Positions 34,421-43,310 of a stretch of 64,000 nucleotides of DNA are shown piece after piece; positions within the stretch are counted from its first letter, which is position 1; every line of letters starts with the position of its first letter. Source of the DNA: Martelella sp. HB161492 (lineage in GTDB: Bacteria > Pseudomonadota > Alphaproteobacteria > Rhizobiales > Rhizobiaceae); assembly GCF_013184775.1 (NCBI RefSeq), contig NZ_JAATVV010000005.1:248001-312000 (forward strand). Direction: 5' to 3'. The position numbers and the translations under genes are program-made. The notes beneath the pieces were generated by a model. That model was not told where the DNA came from. It ran no database searches and saw nothing but the letters and a program-made list of their open reading frames with translations.

Positions 34421-34447
34421 GTTACAATAGTTACATGATCCGGTAAC
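34421..34447. promoter_or_regulatory. Possible RpiR operator in the divergent promoter
   Basis: GTTACA occurs at 34421-34426 and 34430-34435 as a 9-bp-spaced direct repeat, followed by the inverse GTAAC at 34443-34447. RpiR-type regulators often use TGTAAC/GTTACA-like sites. It lies just before the RpiR gene and could control both directions. Confidence 0.45.
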
Positions 34448-34456
34448 GGAGGCAAG

Positions 34457-35374
34457 ATGGAACGACCACGGGACCAAAGACGTGCACGCCTGCCTGCCGA
34501 TACGCCGGTCGCGCGCAAGATCGCTGACGCCTATCCGGCCATGCCGGCAGCGCTGCGAAAATTCGCTGATCTGGTGCTTTCCGAGCCGCTGCATGTGGCA
34601 CGGCTGAGCGTGCATGATGCCGTGGCGCTGATCGATGTATCGGTGGCGACCGCCAACCGCTTTGCCACGACCCTTGGCTATGAGGGCTATCCCGAATTCC
34701 GCTCCGAGCTGATTGCCGGTTTCGAGGCGTTGCTGGAGCCCTTCACCCGGATGGAGCGCAAGCTGGCCGCCAAGCCGACGCCGGCAACCGTGTTTCAGGC
34801 CTCGCTGAAGGAAGATATCGCCAATCTGGAAGAGACGCTTGGTATGATCCCGGAGGAGACGATCATGCGGGCCGCCCGGCTGATCCTCGGGGCCGAGCGG
34901 ATTTTCATCGCCGGTTTCGATCTTTCAGCCCATCTCGGCGGCCTTCTGGCAATCGGTCTGTCCAATCTCGGCACACCCGTGCGAACGGTCGAAAGTGGCG
35001 GCGGCACCATTGGCGCGCTTCGACATCTGGTCGATTACGGTGCGAAGGATCTCGTCATCGGGATTGCTTTCCCGCATTATTTCCGCGAGACACTGCAGCT
35101 GATCGAATACGCCCATGATCGCGGCACGCCGGTGCTTGGCATTACCGACGGGCTTGGCTCGCCGCTGGCAGCCCTTGCCACCGAAAGCCTGTTCGTCTCC
35201 GCCGATCATGATTTCAATCCGCCATCTTCGACCGCGATTGCTGGCGTTGTTGAAGGCCTTGTCGCTGCCGTCAACAGCCTGAAACCGGCCATTGCCGAGA
35301 AGAACCGACAGTTCGTCGAGGAAAGCTACGCCTATATGGCCGCCAAGGGCGGTCACTGGGGCAAGCATGACTGA
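34457..35374 (+). CDS. MurR/RpiR-family transcriptional regulator
   Basis: Regulator of 305 residues. N-terminal HTH_6 domain, residues ~25-100 (MPAALRKFADLVLSEPLHVA, then LSVHDAVALIDVSVATANRF). C-terminal SIS domain, ~130-290 (AERIFIAGFDLSAHLGGLLA, VIGIAFPHYFRETLQLIEYA, GTPVLGITDGLGSPLAALA). SIS domains bind phosphosugars, which is unexpected for a base importer and may point to a (deoxy)ribose-phosphate signal. GGAGG 4 nt before the ATG. Divergent from the THI5-type ABC operon and upstream of an M20 peptidase gene in its own direction. Confidence 0.92.
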   Translation: MERPRDQRRARLPADTPVARKIADAYPAMPAALRKFADLVLSEPLHVARLSVHDAVALIDVSVATANRFATTLGYEGYPEFRSELIAGFEALLEPFTRMERKLAAKPTPATVFQASLKEDIANLEETLGMIPEETIMRAARLILGAERIFIAGFDLSAHLGGLLAIGLSNLGTPVRTVESGGGTIGALRHLVDYGAKDLVIGIAFPHYFRETLQLIEYAHDRGTPVLGITDGLGSPLAALATESLFVSADHDFNPPSSTAIAGVVEGLVAAVNSLKPAIAEKNRQFVEESYAYMAAKGGHWGKHD

Positions 35375-35441
35375 CAGGACTCTGGTCTAGCAGCAGCGGT
35401 AGCAATATTTTCAAGAATGAGAGCATGAAGGTTTGGGGCTT

Positions 35442-36650
35442 ATGTTTGAAATGGATAGCATTCTCGCATCCGACGCGTTCCGGGCGGCTGCGGATTTTCT
35501 GAAATCGGATCATGACCATTTCATCGAAGACATCATCACGCTAACGGAGATCCCGGCGCCGCCATTCAAGGAGGACAAGCGGGGCGTGGCCTATGAGGCG
35601 ATGTTCCGTACGCTTGGCCTCGAAGCGGTCGGGCGCGATGCGATCGGCAATGTCACGGGGGTGAGGCGCGGGCGCGGCAATGGCGGCCTTATCGTCGTCG
35701 CGGCCCATCTCGATACGGTCTTTCCCGAGGGAACCGATTGCACCGTCCGACGTGAGGGTACAAGGCTTTTCGCCCCTGGCGTCGGTGACGATACGCGCGG
35801 TCTTGCCACGCTTCTCACCTTCATCCGCAGCCTTGACGCCGCCGGAATCGAGACCGAAAGCGATCTGCTTTTCGTCGGCGATGTCGGTGAGGAGGGCAAG
35901 GGCGACCTGCGCGGCATCCGCCATCTTTTCACCGAGAGCATTTACCGCGACAAGATCACTGCCTTTTTCACCATGGATGGCATCAGCCTCGACCGGATTG
36001 TCACCGGTGCGGTCGGCTCCTATCGCTATCATGTCAGCTTCACCGGGCCGGGCGGTCATTCGCTGATGGCCTTCGGCACGGTCAATCCGGCCCATGCGCT
36101 CGCCCATGTGATTGCCGGTCTGTCGGAGACGGAGGTTCCCGCAGAACCGCGCACCACCTATTGCGCCTCTGTTCTGGGGGGCGGAACCTCGATCAATGCC
36201 ATTCCCGAACAGGTCTGGCTTGAGATTGATCTCAGATCTGAGGATGCCGCCGCGCTGAACGCGCTTGATGCGCGCCTGCACCAGCTGATCGGCGAAGCGG
36301 TTGCGCGCGAGAACGCGCGTGGCAACACGGAAGCGGGCGAGATTGTCGCAAAGGCGGAGCGGATCGGTGACCGGCCGGCTGGCCGCACGGCCATGGATGC
36401 GCGGATTGTGTCGGCGACGACGGCGGCGCTTCAGGCGTTCGGCTTTGCGGCCGAACCGGAATTTTCCTCCACCGATGCTAATATTCCGATGAGCCTCGGC
36501 ATTCCGGCGATCAGCCTTGGAACTGGCGGCGATGGCGGACGTGCCCATTCTCTGGATGAATGGATCGATGTCGAACCAGAAGCATCCGTGAAGGGACTTC
36601 AGGCGGGGCTTGCGGCTATTCTCGGCACGGCTGGTCTATTTGAAGGGTGA
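35442..36650 (+). CDS. M20-family metallopeptidase/amidohydrolase
   Basis: Zinc hydrolase of 402 residues, M20 family. Metal motif VVAAHLDTVFPEG (His89, Asp91), second metal Asp in GVGDDTRGLATLL, catalytic-base Glu in GDVGEEGKGDLRG (Glu150/151). A dimerisation insert follows (GGHSLMAFGTVNPAHALAHV). Closest in style to PepT-like or carboxypeptidase-type members. Start ATG 35442, GAAGG about 10 nt upstream; a TTG three codons earlier is possible. It lies 67 bp after the RpiR gene and is convergent with the dipeptide importer operon, so it may belong to either system: peptide cleavage, or hydrolysis of an N-carbamoyl/N-acyl compound. Confidence 0.88.
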   Translation: MFEMDSILASDAFRAAADFLKSDHDHFIEDIITLTEIPAPPFKEDKRGVAYEAMFRTLGLEAVGRDAIGNVTGVRRGRGNGGLIVVAAHLDTVFPEGTDCTVRREGTRLFAPGVGDDTRGLATLLTFIRSLDAAGIETESDLLFVGDVGEEGKGDLRGIRHLFTESIYRDKITAFFTMDGISLDRIVTGAVGSYRYHVSFTGPGGHSLMAFGTVNPAHALAHVIAGLSETEVPAEPRTTYCASVLGGGTSINAIPEQVWLEIDLRSEDAAALNALDARLHQLIGEAVARENARGNTEAGEIVAKAERIGDRPAGRTAMDARIVSATTAALQAFGFAAEPEFSSTDANIPMSLGIPAISLGTGGDGGRAHSLDEWIDVEPEASVKGLQAGLAAILGTAGLFEG

Positions 36651-36698
36651 GTGTCATCGGCGCCAGGGCCTAACAAAAGGTGAAGCCCTGGCCTTTGC

Positions 36699-37454
36699 TC
36701 AGCTGCGATAATGCATGCTGCTTTCGAGCAGGTGCTGGGTATAGCTTTCCTTGGCATCCTGCCGGCGCATGGCGTCGACATCCAGCAGTTCGACCAGCTG
36801 GCCATGCTGCATCACGGCGACGGTTTCGCACATATGGCCGACGACAGAGAGATCGTGCGACACCATCACATAGGTGAGGTTGCGTTCCGCGCGCTGATCG
36901 GAAAGCAGGTTCAGAATTTCCGCTTGTACCGAAACATCCAGCGCGGAGGTCGGCTCGTCGAGCAGTAGGATTTCCGGCTCTGGTGCCAGAGCGCGGGCAA
37001 TCGCCACCCGCTGGCGCTGACCGCCGGAAAGCTGGTGCGGATAGCGGAAGCGAAAGCCTGATCCCAGGCCGACATCATCGAGAAGCTTCGAGATCCGCTT
37101 GTCGACATTGTCACGGAAGCCATGCAGGCCGAGCGTTTCGGAGAGCACCTGATCGATGGTCTGACGCGGATGCAGCGAGGCGTAAGGGTCCTGAAACACC
37201 ATTTGCACTGTCTTGTAGAACTGCCGGTTGCGCTTGTGCAGAAGCTGTTTGCCCGCAACCGTCATGGTGCCGTCCACCGTATCGATCAGTCCGGTAATCG
37301 CACGCAATACGGTTGACTTGCCGGAGCCGCTTTCGCCGACAAGGCCGAAACTGGAGCCCTTCTGGACGACGAAAGACACGTCTTTTACGGCTTCGACACG
37401 GTTCGGTCCGTGCCCGAACCAGACATAGAGATCGTCGATTTCGAGCGCGTTCAT
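36699..37454 (-). CDS. Dipeptide/oligopeptide ABC transporter ATP-binding protein (DppF-type)
   Basis: ATPase of 251 residues: Walker A GESGSGKST, Q-loop VFQDPYASLHP, signature [15 protein letters not shown], Walker B ILLLDEPTSALDVSVQ. Compared with typical DppF/OppF it lacks the C-terminal oligopeptide-binding extension with its iron-sulfur cysteines and stops shortly after the H-loop. Start ATG 37452-37454 overlaps the DppD-type stop by four bases. Last gene of the peptide importer operon. Confidence 0.9.
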   Translation of the reverse strand: MNALEIDDLYVWFGHGPNRVEAVKDVSFVVQKGSSFGLVGESGSGKSTVLRAITGLIDTVDGTMTVAGKQLLHKRNRQFYKTVQMVFQDPYASLHPRQTIDQVLSETLGLHGFRDNVDKRISKLLDDVGLGSGFRFRYPHQLSGGQRQRVAIARALAPEPEILLLDEPTSALDVSVQAEILNLLSDQRAERNLTYVMVSHDLSVVGHMCETVAVMQHGQLVELLDVDAMRRQDAKESYTQHLLESSMHYRS

Positions 37455-38308
37455 AGCATTCCACTCACACTTGGGGCGTTGCGCCATTCCGGGTCGCGGT
37501 TCAGTGTTTCCAGCCGGCGTTCCGGCATGTCCAGCCGCGGCATCGAGTTCAGCAGGCCACGCGTGTAGGGGTGCTGGGCGTCTTCCAGCGCACCCGCAGC
37601 ACAGGTCTCGACGATCCGGCCGCCATACATGATCAGGATCCGGTCGCAGAAATTCGATACCAGACGGAGATCGTGGCTGATGAATATCAGGCCCATGCCG
37701 CGCTCGCGCACCAGCTTGTCCATGATTTCGAGCACCTGGATCTGCACCGAAACGTCCAGTGCCGAGGTCGGTTCGTCGGCAATCAGGATCTTCGGATCGG
37801 CGATCAGCATCATGGCGATCATGACGCGCTGGCCCATGCCACCGGAAAGTTCGTGCGGATAGGCATCATGGACGCGTTCCGGATCACGGATGGCGACGGC
37901 CTCCAGCATTTCCAGCACGCGTTCGCGGGTCTTGCCGCGGTTCAGCCTGGTGTGCGTCAGCAGGGCTTCGGCGATCTGCTGCCCCACCGTCATGACGGGG
38001 TTAAGCGAGAATTTCGGGTCCTGCATCACCATGGAGATATCGCGCCCGCGCAGGGCCCGCATATCCTTTTCCGATATGGTAAGGAGGTCATGTTCAAGCA
38101 CCTGCATTCGGTCGGCCGAGACCATGCCCGGCTTGCGGATGAGGCGCAAAAGCGCGCGTCCGGTCATGGATTTGCCGGAGCCACTCTCGCCGACAATGCC
38201 CAGCCGCTCCTTTCCGAGCGAGAAACTGATGCCGCGCACGGCATCAAAAATCCCGGTGCGTGTCGGAAAGCGGACCCAGAGGTTTTCAACCTCGACAAGA
38301 TTGCTCAT
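37451..38308 (-). CDS. Dipeptide/oligopeptide ABC transporter ATP-binding protein (DppD-type)
   Basis: ATPase of 285 residues: Walker A GESGSGKS followed by MTGRALLRL, Q-loop MQDPKFSLNP, signature LSGGMGQRVMIAMML, Walker B ILIADEPTSALDVSVQ. The C-terminal peptide-ABC extension HPYTRGLLNSMPRL is present. Start ATG 38306-38308, four-base overlap with the upstream permease gene. Forms a heterodimer with the next ATPase. Confidence 0.92.
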   Translation of the reverse strand: MSNLVEVENLWVRFPTRTGIFDAVRGISFSLGKERLGIVGESGSGKSMTGRALLRLIRKPGMVSADRMQVLEHDLLTISEKDMRALRGRDISMVMQDPKFSLNPVMTVGQQIAEALLTHTRLNRGKTRERVLEMLEAVAIRDPERVHDAYPHELSGGMGQRVMIAMMLIADPKILIADEPTSALDVSVQIQVLEIMDKLVRERGMGLIFISHDLRLVSNFCDRILIMYGGRIVETCAAGALEDAQHPYTRGLLNSMPRLDMPERRLETLNRDPEWRNAPSVSGML

Positions 38309-39231
38309 TGGCTGCTCTCCTTCGGGTCCAGCACATCGCGCAGACCGTCGCCCAAAAGGTTGAAGGCCAGGCTGATGGTGAAGATGGCAAGCCCGGGCAT
38401 GGTGGCAACCCACCAGTGGTCGAGAATGAATTTCCGTCCGTCCGAAATCATCGCGCCCCATTCCGGTGATGGCGGCTGGGCGCCGAGACCGAGAAAGCCA
38501 AGACCTGCGGCCGTCAGAATGATGCCGGCCATATCCAGCGTCACCCGCACGACAAGCGAGGAAATGCAGAGCGGCCAGATATGGCGGGTGACGATGCGGA
38601 TTGCACCCGCCCCCTGAAGTCGGATCGCAGATATGAAATCGGAATTGCGGATCGTCAGCGTTTCGGCACGGGCAATGCGTGCATAGGGTGGCCAGGCGGT
38701 CAGCGAGATGGCGAGAACCGCATTTTCAATGCCGGCGCCCAGCGCTGCGGCAAAGGCGAGCGCCAGAACCAGCCGTGGAAAAGCCAGAAAAATATCGGTA
38801 AGGCGCATCAGCACCGTGTCGACGATACCGCCGGTGTAGCCGGCGACCGTGCCGATAATCAAACCTGCGGCGGGGGCGATCAGAGCGACGAGAACGACGA
38901 TGTAAAGCGTGATACGTGAGCCATAGATCAGCCGGCTCAAAATGTCGCGACCGAGCGAATCCGTGCCCAGAACATGCCCTGCAGAAAAGGGTGCCGCCAG
39001 CCGGTTGGACAGATCCTGAAAGAAGGGATCATGCGGAGCGATCAGCGGGGCAAGGGCCGCCACCAGAAGCAGTGCCACGAGAATGGCGAGGCCGATCATG
39101 GCGAGCGTGTTTCGTTTCAGCGAAAGCCAGCCCTGATACCAGGAGACCATGCGGGCGTGATTGCGTGATGTCGGAACATCGGTGAGGAGCCAGGCGCGCC
39201 AGCCCTTTGCGTCTACGTCCTGGTTTGTCAT
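38305..39231 (-). CDS. Dipeptide ABC transporter permease (DppC-type)
   Basis: Inner-membrane permease of 308 residues. N-terminal OppC_N element before the first helix, then the extracytoplasmic HDPFFQDLSNRLAAPFSAGH and GTDSLGRDILSRLIYGSRIT motif typical of DppC/OppC. The coupling loop is RLQGAGAIRIVTRHIWPLCI. Overlaps both neighbours by four bases. Confidence 0.92.
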   Translation of the reverse strand: MTNQDVDAKGWRAWLLTDVPTSRNHARMVSWYQGWLSLKRNTLAMIGLAILVALLLVAALAPLIAPHDPFFQDLSNRLAAPFSAGHVLGTDSLGRDILSRLIYGSRITLYIVVLVALIAPAAGLIIGTVAGYTGGIVDTVLMRLTDIFLAFPRLVLALAFAAALGAGIENAVLAISLTAWPPYARIARAETLTIRNSDFISAIRLQGAGAIRIVTRHIWPLCISSLVVRVTLDMAGIILTAAGLGFLGLGAQPPSPEWGAMISDGRKFILDHWWVATMPGLAIFTISLAFNLLGDGLRDVLDPKESSQ

Positions 39232-40277
39232 CGCGAAGCCCTCGGATCGAGAAATCTGTAAAGCAGATCGGAGAAAATGTTCAGGCCAATAAAGACCAGA
39301 CCGATCACGATCGTTCCGCCGAGAACCGCGGCCATGTCGGCCGAGAGCAGCGAGGTGGTGATGTAACTGCCGATGCCGGGCCAGGAGAAGATTATCTCGG
39401 TCAGAACCGAGCCTTCAAGCAGACCGGCATAGGAAAGCGCGATTACGGTGATGAGCTGAACCTGGATATTGCCAAAGGCATGCCGCCAGATCACCTGCCG
39501 TTCGGACAGGCCCTTGACCCGTGCCGTGGTGATATATTCGGCATTGAGCTGTTCCAGCATGAAGGAACGGGTCATGCGGCTGATATAGGCCAGCGAATAA
39601 TAGCCGAGCAGCGATGCAGGCAGGATGATATGGGAAACGGCATTCCAGAAAATGTCGGTCTCGCCGGCAAGCAAACTGTCGACCAGGATCATGCCGGTCA
39701 CCGGTGGAACCATATCCTCGTAAAAAATGTCGATCCGGCCCGGTCCGCCGACCCAGCCGAGAATTCCGTAGAAGATCAGAAGACCGACAAGGCCGAGCCA
39801 GAAGATCGGCATGGAATAGCCGAAGAGCGCGACGAAGCGGGCAATCTGGTCGGCGATGCTGCCACGTTTGACGGCGGCCAGAACGCCAAGCGGTACGCCA
39901 ATGATGACACCGATAATGGTGCCGATCGTCGCCAGTTCCAGCGTGGCGGGAAAGAAACGGGCAATGTCATGCAGCACCGGCTGTCCCGTGCGGACGGACT
40001 GGCCGAGATCACCATGCGCAACGTCTTTGAGGTAGATCCAGAACTGCGTCAGGATCGACTGGTCGAGACCCAGTGCCTTATAGGCTGCATCATACTGGGC
40101 CTGGGTGGCACGTTCGCCGATGATGGCCAGAACCGGATCGACCGGCATCAGCCGTCCGATGACGAAGGTGATGAACAACAGACCGACCATCGTTGCAACG
40201 ACCGTCACCAGAAAGGAGACGGTCTTGCTGACGACAGGCGGTATGGACAGCTCACGCTGTCCACCCCGATTTGCCAT
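39228..40277 (-). CDS. Dipeptide ABC transporter permease (DppB-type)
   Basis: Inner-membrane permease of 349 residues. DppB features: a first helix followed by RLMPVDPVLAIIGERATQAQ, YKALGLDQSILTQFWIYLKD and GDLGQSVRTGQPV, then six helices with the coupling loop RVKGLSERQVIWRHAFGN. ATG 40275-40277, 11 bp after the binding-protein stop. A 442-residue open frame on the opposite strand here is an antisense shadow. Confidence 0.92.
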   Translation of the reverse strand: MANRGGQRELSIPPVVSKTVSFLVTVVATMVGLLFITFVIGRLMPVDPVLAIIGERATQAQYDAAYKALGLDQSILTQFWIYLKDVAHGDLGQSVRTGQPVLHDIARFFPATLELATIGTIIGVIIGVPLGVLAAVKRGSIADQIARFVALFGYSMPIFWLGLVGLLIFYGILGWVGGPGRIDIFYEDMVPPVTGMILVDSLLAGETDIFWNAVSHIILPASLLGYYSLAYISRMTRSFMLEQLNAEYITTARVKGLSERQVIWRHAFGNIQVQLITVIALSYAGLLEGSVLTEIIFSWPGIGSYITTSLLSADMAAVLGGTIVIGLVFIGLNIFSDLLYRFLDPRASR

Positions 40278-40288
40278 GATGCCGATCC

Positions 40289-41890
40289 TTATTTCGTGAC
40301 CGGCCAGAACGCAGCCGAGTTGACGGCAGCGCCCATGCTGAAGTCCTTGACATTGTCAGACATGGCAGCCTGCTCGATCTGCTGGAACATGATGCCGAAC
40401 GGGCTGTCCTTGAGGAACTGGCGCTGTTCGTCCTCATACATGGCGGCGCGCTTTGCCGTGTCGTTCTCAACCGTCGCGGCTTCGGTCAGCTTGGTATATT
40501 CCGGGATATCCCAGGCATTGCGCCACGCCAGATAACCGGTATTGCCGGCTTCCTGCGCGTTGTCGGGATTGGCGGCAAAGGTGCTGGCATTGGTGTTCGG
40601 GTCGGCATAATCCGGCCCCCAGGCGCCAACGTAAACGTCAAAATCGCGCGAACGGTATTTGTCGAGCGTCTGGGCGCCCGTGCCGACGAGAATGTTGACG
40701 TCGATACCAGCCTGGCCCCAGGTGTTCTGCAGCGACTGGGCGATGTCGATACGCTCCTGCGCGTCACGTACGATGATGGTCAGCGGGAAGCCGTCAGGAT
40801 AGCCTGCCTCGGCGAGCAGTTCCTTACCCTTGGCGACGTCAAGCGAATAGGGCGCGTCGTCGATGGCACCGAGATAGGTGGCCGGAAGGAAGGTCTGATG
40901 GGTGGTGTACTGGCCCTGAAGGAAGCTGTCCTGCATGCCCTGATAGTCGGTGAGGTATTTCATCGCCTCGACGACCTTCGGGTTCGACAGCACCTCGCCC
41001 TTCTGGTTGGCTGACCAATACATCAGCCGGCCGCGCAGTTCGGAATCAACCTTCAGGCCATCTTCGTCCTTGACGGCGGCGACATCTTCCGGGGTCAGGT
41101 TTCGGGCGATATCGATGTCACCCTTTTCCAGCATCAGGCGCTGGCTGGCGCTTTCCATCACATTGCGGATGATGACGCGTTCCATCGCCGGCTTGTCGCC
41201 GGTGTAATTCTTGTTGTAGCTGAGCGTGACGCTTTCATTCGGCTTCCACGAGGTCAGCTCATAGGGGCCGGAACCGGCGGAATGGTCGCGCAGCCAGCCA
41301 TTGCCCATGTCGCCGTCAACCTCATGGCTCATCACTTCCTTGGAATCGAGGATCGAGGCGATATTGGCGGTCAGGCAGTTCAGGACGAAGGACACGGCAT
41401 AAGGCTTGTCCGTCGTCATCTTGAAGGTCGTATCGTCGGTGGCGACCAGCGTTTCATCGACATTGTCCGGGGTGAAGCCGAACTGGGTCAGGATGAAGCT
41501 CGGCGTCTTGTCGAGCGTGACGGCACGGCGCAGCGAGAATTCAACATCTTTGGCCGTCAGCGGGTTGCCGGAGGCAAATTTCAGCCCGTCCTTGATCTTG
41601 AAGGTAATGGTCTTGCCATCCTCGGAAATGTCCCAGCTGTCAGCGATCGAGGGCTGAAACCCCTTTTTCAGATCGAGCGGGTCGAAGGCGACCAGGAACT
41701 GATAGATATTGTTGCTGATTTCACCGGCCGAAAATTCGAAAGACTGTGCCGGATCCATCGTGATCAGATCATCAATCCTGAGCGCCATGATCAGCATGTT
41801 GTCCGGCGTCTTGGCCAGCGCCGGCAGGGCCGACGTCGAGATAAGCAGCGCCACACCGGCTGCAAGCGCAGCCTTTGAGATCATCTTCAT
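40289..41890 (-). CDS. Dipeptide-type ABC transporter substrate-binding protein (SBP family 5)
   Basis: Periplasmic binding protein of 533 residues. Signal peptide ~1-26 (ALAAGVALLISTSALPALA). Family 5 landmarks: DNMLIMALRIDDLITMDPAQ, FQPSIADSWDISEDGKTITF, LKDGLKFASGNPLTAKDVEF-like stretch and SGPYELTSWKPNESVTLSYN. Second gene of the operon after the M19 dipeptidase. Likely ligand: di- or oligopeptides, possibly with D-residues given the dipeptidase. Confidence 0.92.
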   Translation of the reverse strand: MKMISKAALAAGVALLISTSALPALAKTPDNMLIMALRIDDLITMDPAQSFEFSAGEISNNIYQFLVAFDPLDLKKGFQPSIADSWDISEDGKTITFKIKDGLKFASGNPLTAKDVEFSLRRAVTLDKTPSFILTQFGFTPDNVDETLVATDDTTFKMTTDKPYAVSFVLNCLTANIASILDSKEVMSHEVDGDMGNGWLRDHSAGSGPYELTSWKPNESVTLSYNKNYTGDKPAMERVIIRNVMESASQRLMLEKGDIDIARNLTPEDVAAVKDEDGLKVDSELRGRLMYWSANQKGEVLSNPKVVEAMKYLTDYQGMQDSFLQGQYTTHQTFLPATYLGAIDDAPYSLDVAKGKELLAEAGYPDGFPLTIIVRDAQERIDIAQSLQNTWGQAGIDVNILVGTGAQTLDKYRSRDFDVYVGAWGPDYADPNTNASTFAANPDNAQEAGNTGYLAWRNAWDIPEYTKLTEAATVENDTAKRAAMYEDEQRQFLKDSPFGIMFQQIEQAAMSDNVKDFSMGAAVNSAAFWPVTK

Positions 41891-41967
41891 AAGCTATTCC
41901 CCTTTTGTTTTAAGCTTCTGAATTTATGTATTTTCTGCGGACTTTCACCGCCATCGGGGCAGGGCCT

Positions 41968-43032
41968 TCAAGCCTCGCCCCAGATCTTTGCCAGAACGCG
42001 GAACCAGTTGCCGTAGCTAAGTTTCGCGATCAGCTCCTCGCCGAAATCATGGCGGCGCATGAGCTGTCTCAGTGCCGGCAGGCCCGCGACATCGCGGATG
42101 CCTTCCGGTATTGTCGCGCCGTCGAAATCGGACCCGAAACCGACCCTGTCTTCGCCGAGACGCGAAATCAGGTGATCGAGGTGGCGCAGCATGATGTCCA
42201 GTGACATATCCGCATCCATGCGGCCATCGGGGCGCAGGAAGGCGGTGGCGAAGTTCAGCCCGACCATGCCGTCACTTTCGGCAATGATATCAAGCTGACG
42301 ATCCGTCAGATTGCGGGCATGCGGGCAAACCGCATAGGCATTGGAATGGGTGGCAACGATCGGCGCATCGGTGAGGGCGGCGAGATCATTGAAGCCCTTC
42401 TCATTGAGATGGGAAACGTCGAGCATGATCTTCAGCCGGTTGCACTGACGTACCAGTTCCCTGCCGAGATCGGTGAGGCCAGGGCCGATATCGCCGGTCG
42501 AGGGAAAACGGAACGGCACGCCATGGGCAAAGATCGTCGGCCGGCTCCAGACGGGACCGAGTGAACGCAGGCCCTGGGCATAAAGCGTCTCCAGCATCTG
42601 AAATTCGGGATCGATGGCCTCGGCGCCTTCCAGATGCAGGATCGCCGCCAGCCTGTCGGTCTTGAAGGCTGCTTCAAGCGCGCCGACACTGGTGCAGCCG
42701 GTCAGAAAACCGGCGCTCTCCAGATCGCGGAAAATCGCGACTTCAGCTTCCACCACTTTGAGCGCCTCGCGCTGGTCGACCATTGGCGGCAGCGGTACAT
42801 CATAGTGGTCACGCCGCATTTCCTCGTCGCTGGACCGGCCACTTTCATGGCGGCTCGGCACCCACATGGCAAAGAACCCGCCGCCGAAGCCGCCTTGATG
42901 CGCGCGCGGCAGGTCGATCTGGCCGCTGTCGAGCCCCTCGATAGCACCGTCGGTTGAGACCGAGCCGCTTAAGATGCGCAGCATGAAGTCGTTGTGACCG
43001 TCGAAGATCTTCGGCGCACTGTCTGTGGTCAT
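41968..43032 (-). CDS. Membrane-dipeptidase-type M19 peptidase
   Basis: Zinc dipeptidase of 354 residues (renal dipeptidase/M19 amidohydrolase fold) with no signal peptide, so cytoplasmic. Metal ligands are visible in order: FDGHNDFML (His, Asp), LHLEGAEAI (bridging Glu), MLDVSHLNEKG (His), VATHSNAYA (His), GSDFDGATIP (Asp). M19 enzymes cleave dipeptides and tolerate D-residues at the C-terminal position. It heads a six-gene operon with a dipeptide importer, so uptake and hydrolysis are coupled. Confidence 0.92.
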   Translation of the reverse strand: MTTDSAPKIFDGHNDFMLRILSGSVSTDGAIEGLDSGQIDLPRAHQGGFGGGFFAMWVPSRHESGRSSDEEMRRDHYDVPLPPMVDQREALKVVEAEVAIFRDLESAGFLTGCTSVGALEAAFKTDRLAAILHLEGAEAIDPEFQMLETLYAQGLRSLGPVWSRPTIFAHGVPFRFPSTGDIGPGLTDLGRELVRQCNRLKIMLDVSHLNEKGFNDLAALTDAPIVATHSNAYAVCPHARNLTDRQLDIIAESDGMVGLNFATAFLRPDGRMDADMSLDIMLRHLDHLISRLGEDRVGFGSDFDGATIPEGIRDVAGLPALRQLMRRHDFGEELIAKLSYGNWFRVLAKIWGEA

Positions 43033-43310
43033 TTTCGTGCTTTCAACAATGGAGAAGGCATCCGGTACAGAGGAGGTATATTTTCCGTAAACATGATTGA
43101 ATTCAAAAAATTAAACTAGCACTCTCGCTGCCGGTGGAAATCCAATCGCCAAAAAGTCAATTTTTACCGATTGAACAATCTTTTATAAATGAATATCGCC
43201 GCCTACATTCTGTCAATAGCTTACATACAATCTGCAGTATTTATGGCGCAGATAGAGCTGCAGCTGGGTCTTGATCCCGTTTGGAGCAAGGCGGTGCAGC
43301 CCGGAAAGAC

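Noticed and set aside
33017-34438. 473-residue plus-strand frame over the binding-protein gene
   Set aside because: Mirror of two well-supported genes (binding protein and ATPase); no motif, no ribosome site.
39207-40535. 442-residue plus-strand frame over the DppB/DppC genes
   Set aside because: Antisense shadow: Asp/Gln/His-rich mirror of membrane helices.
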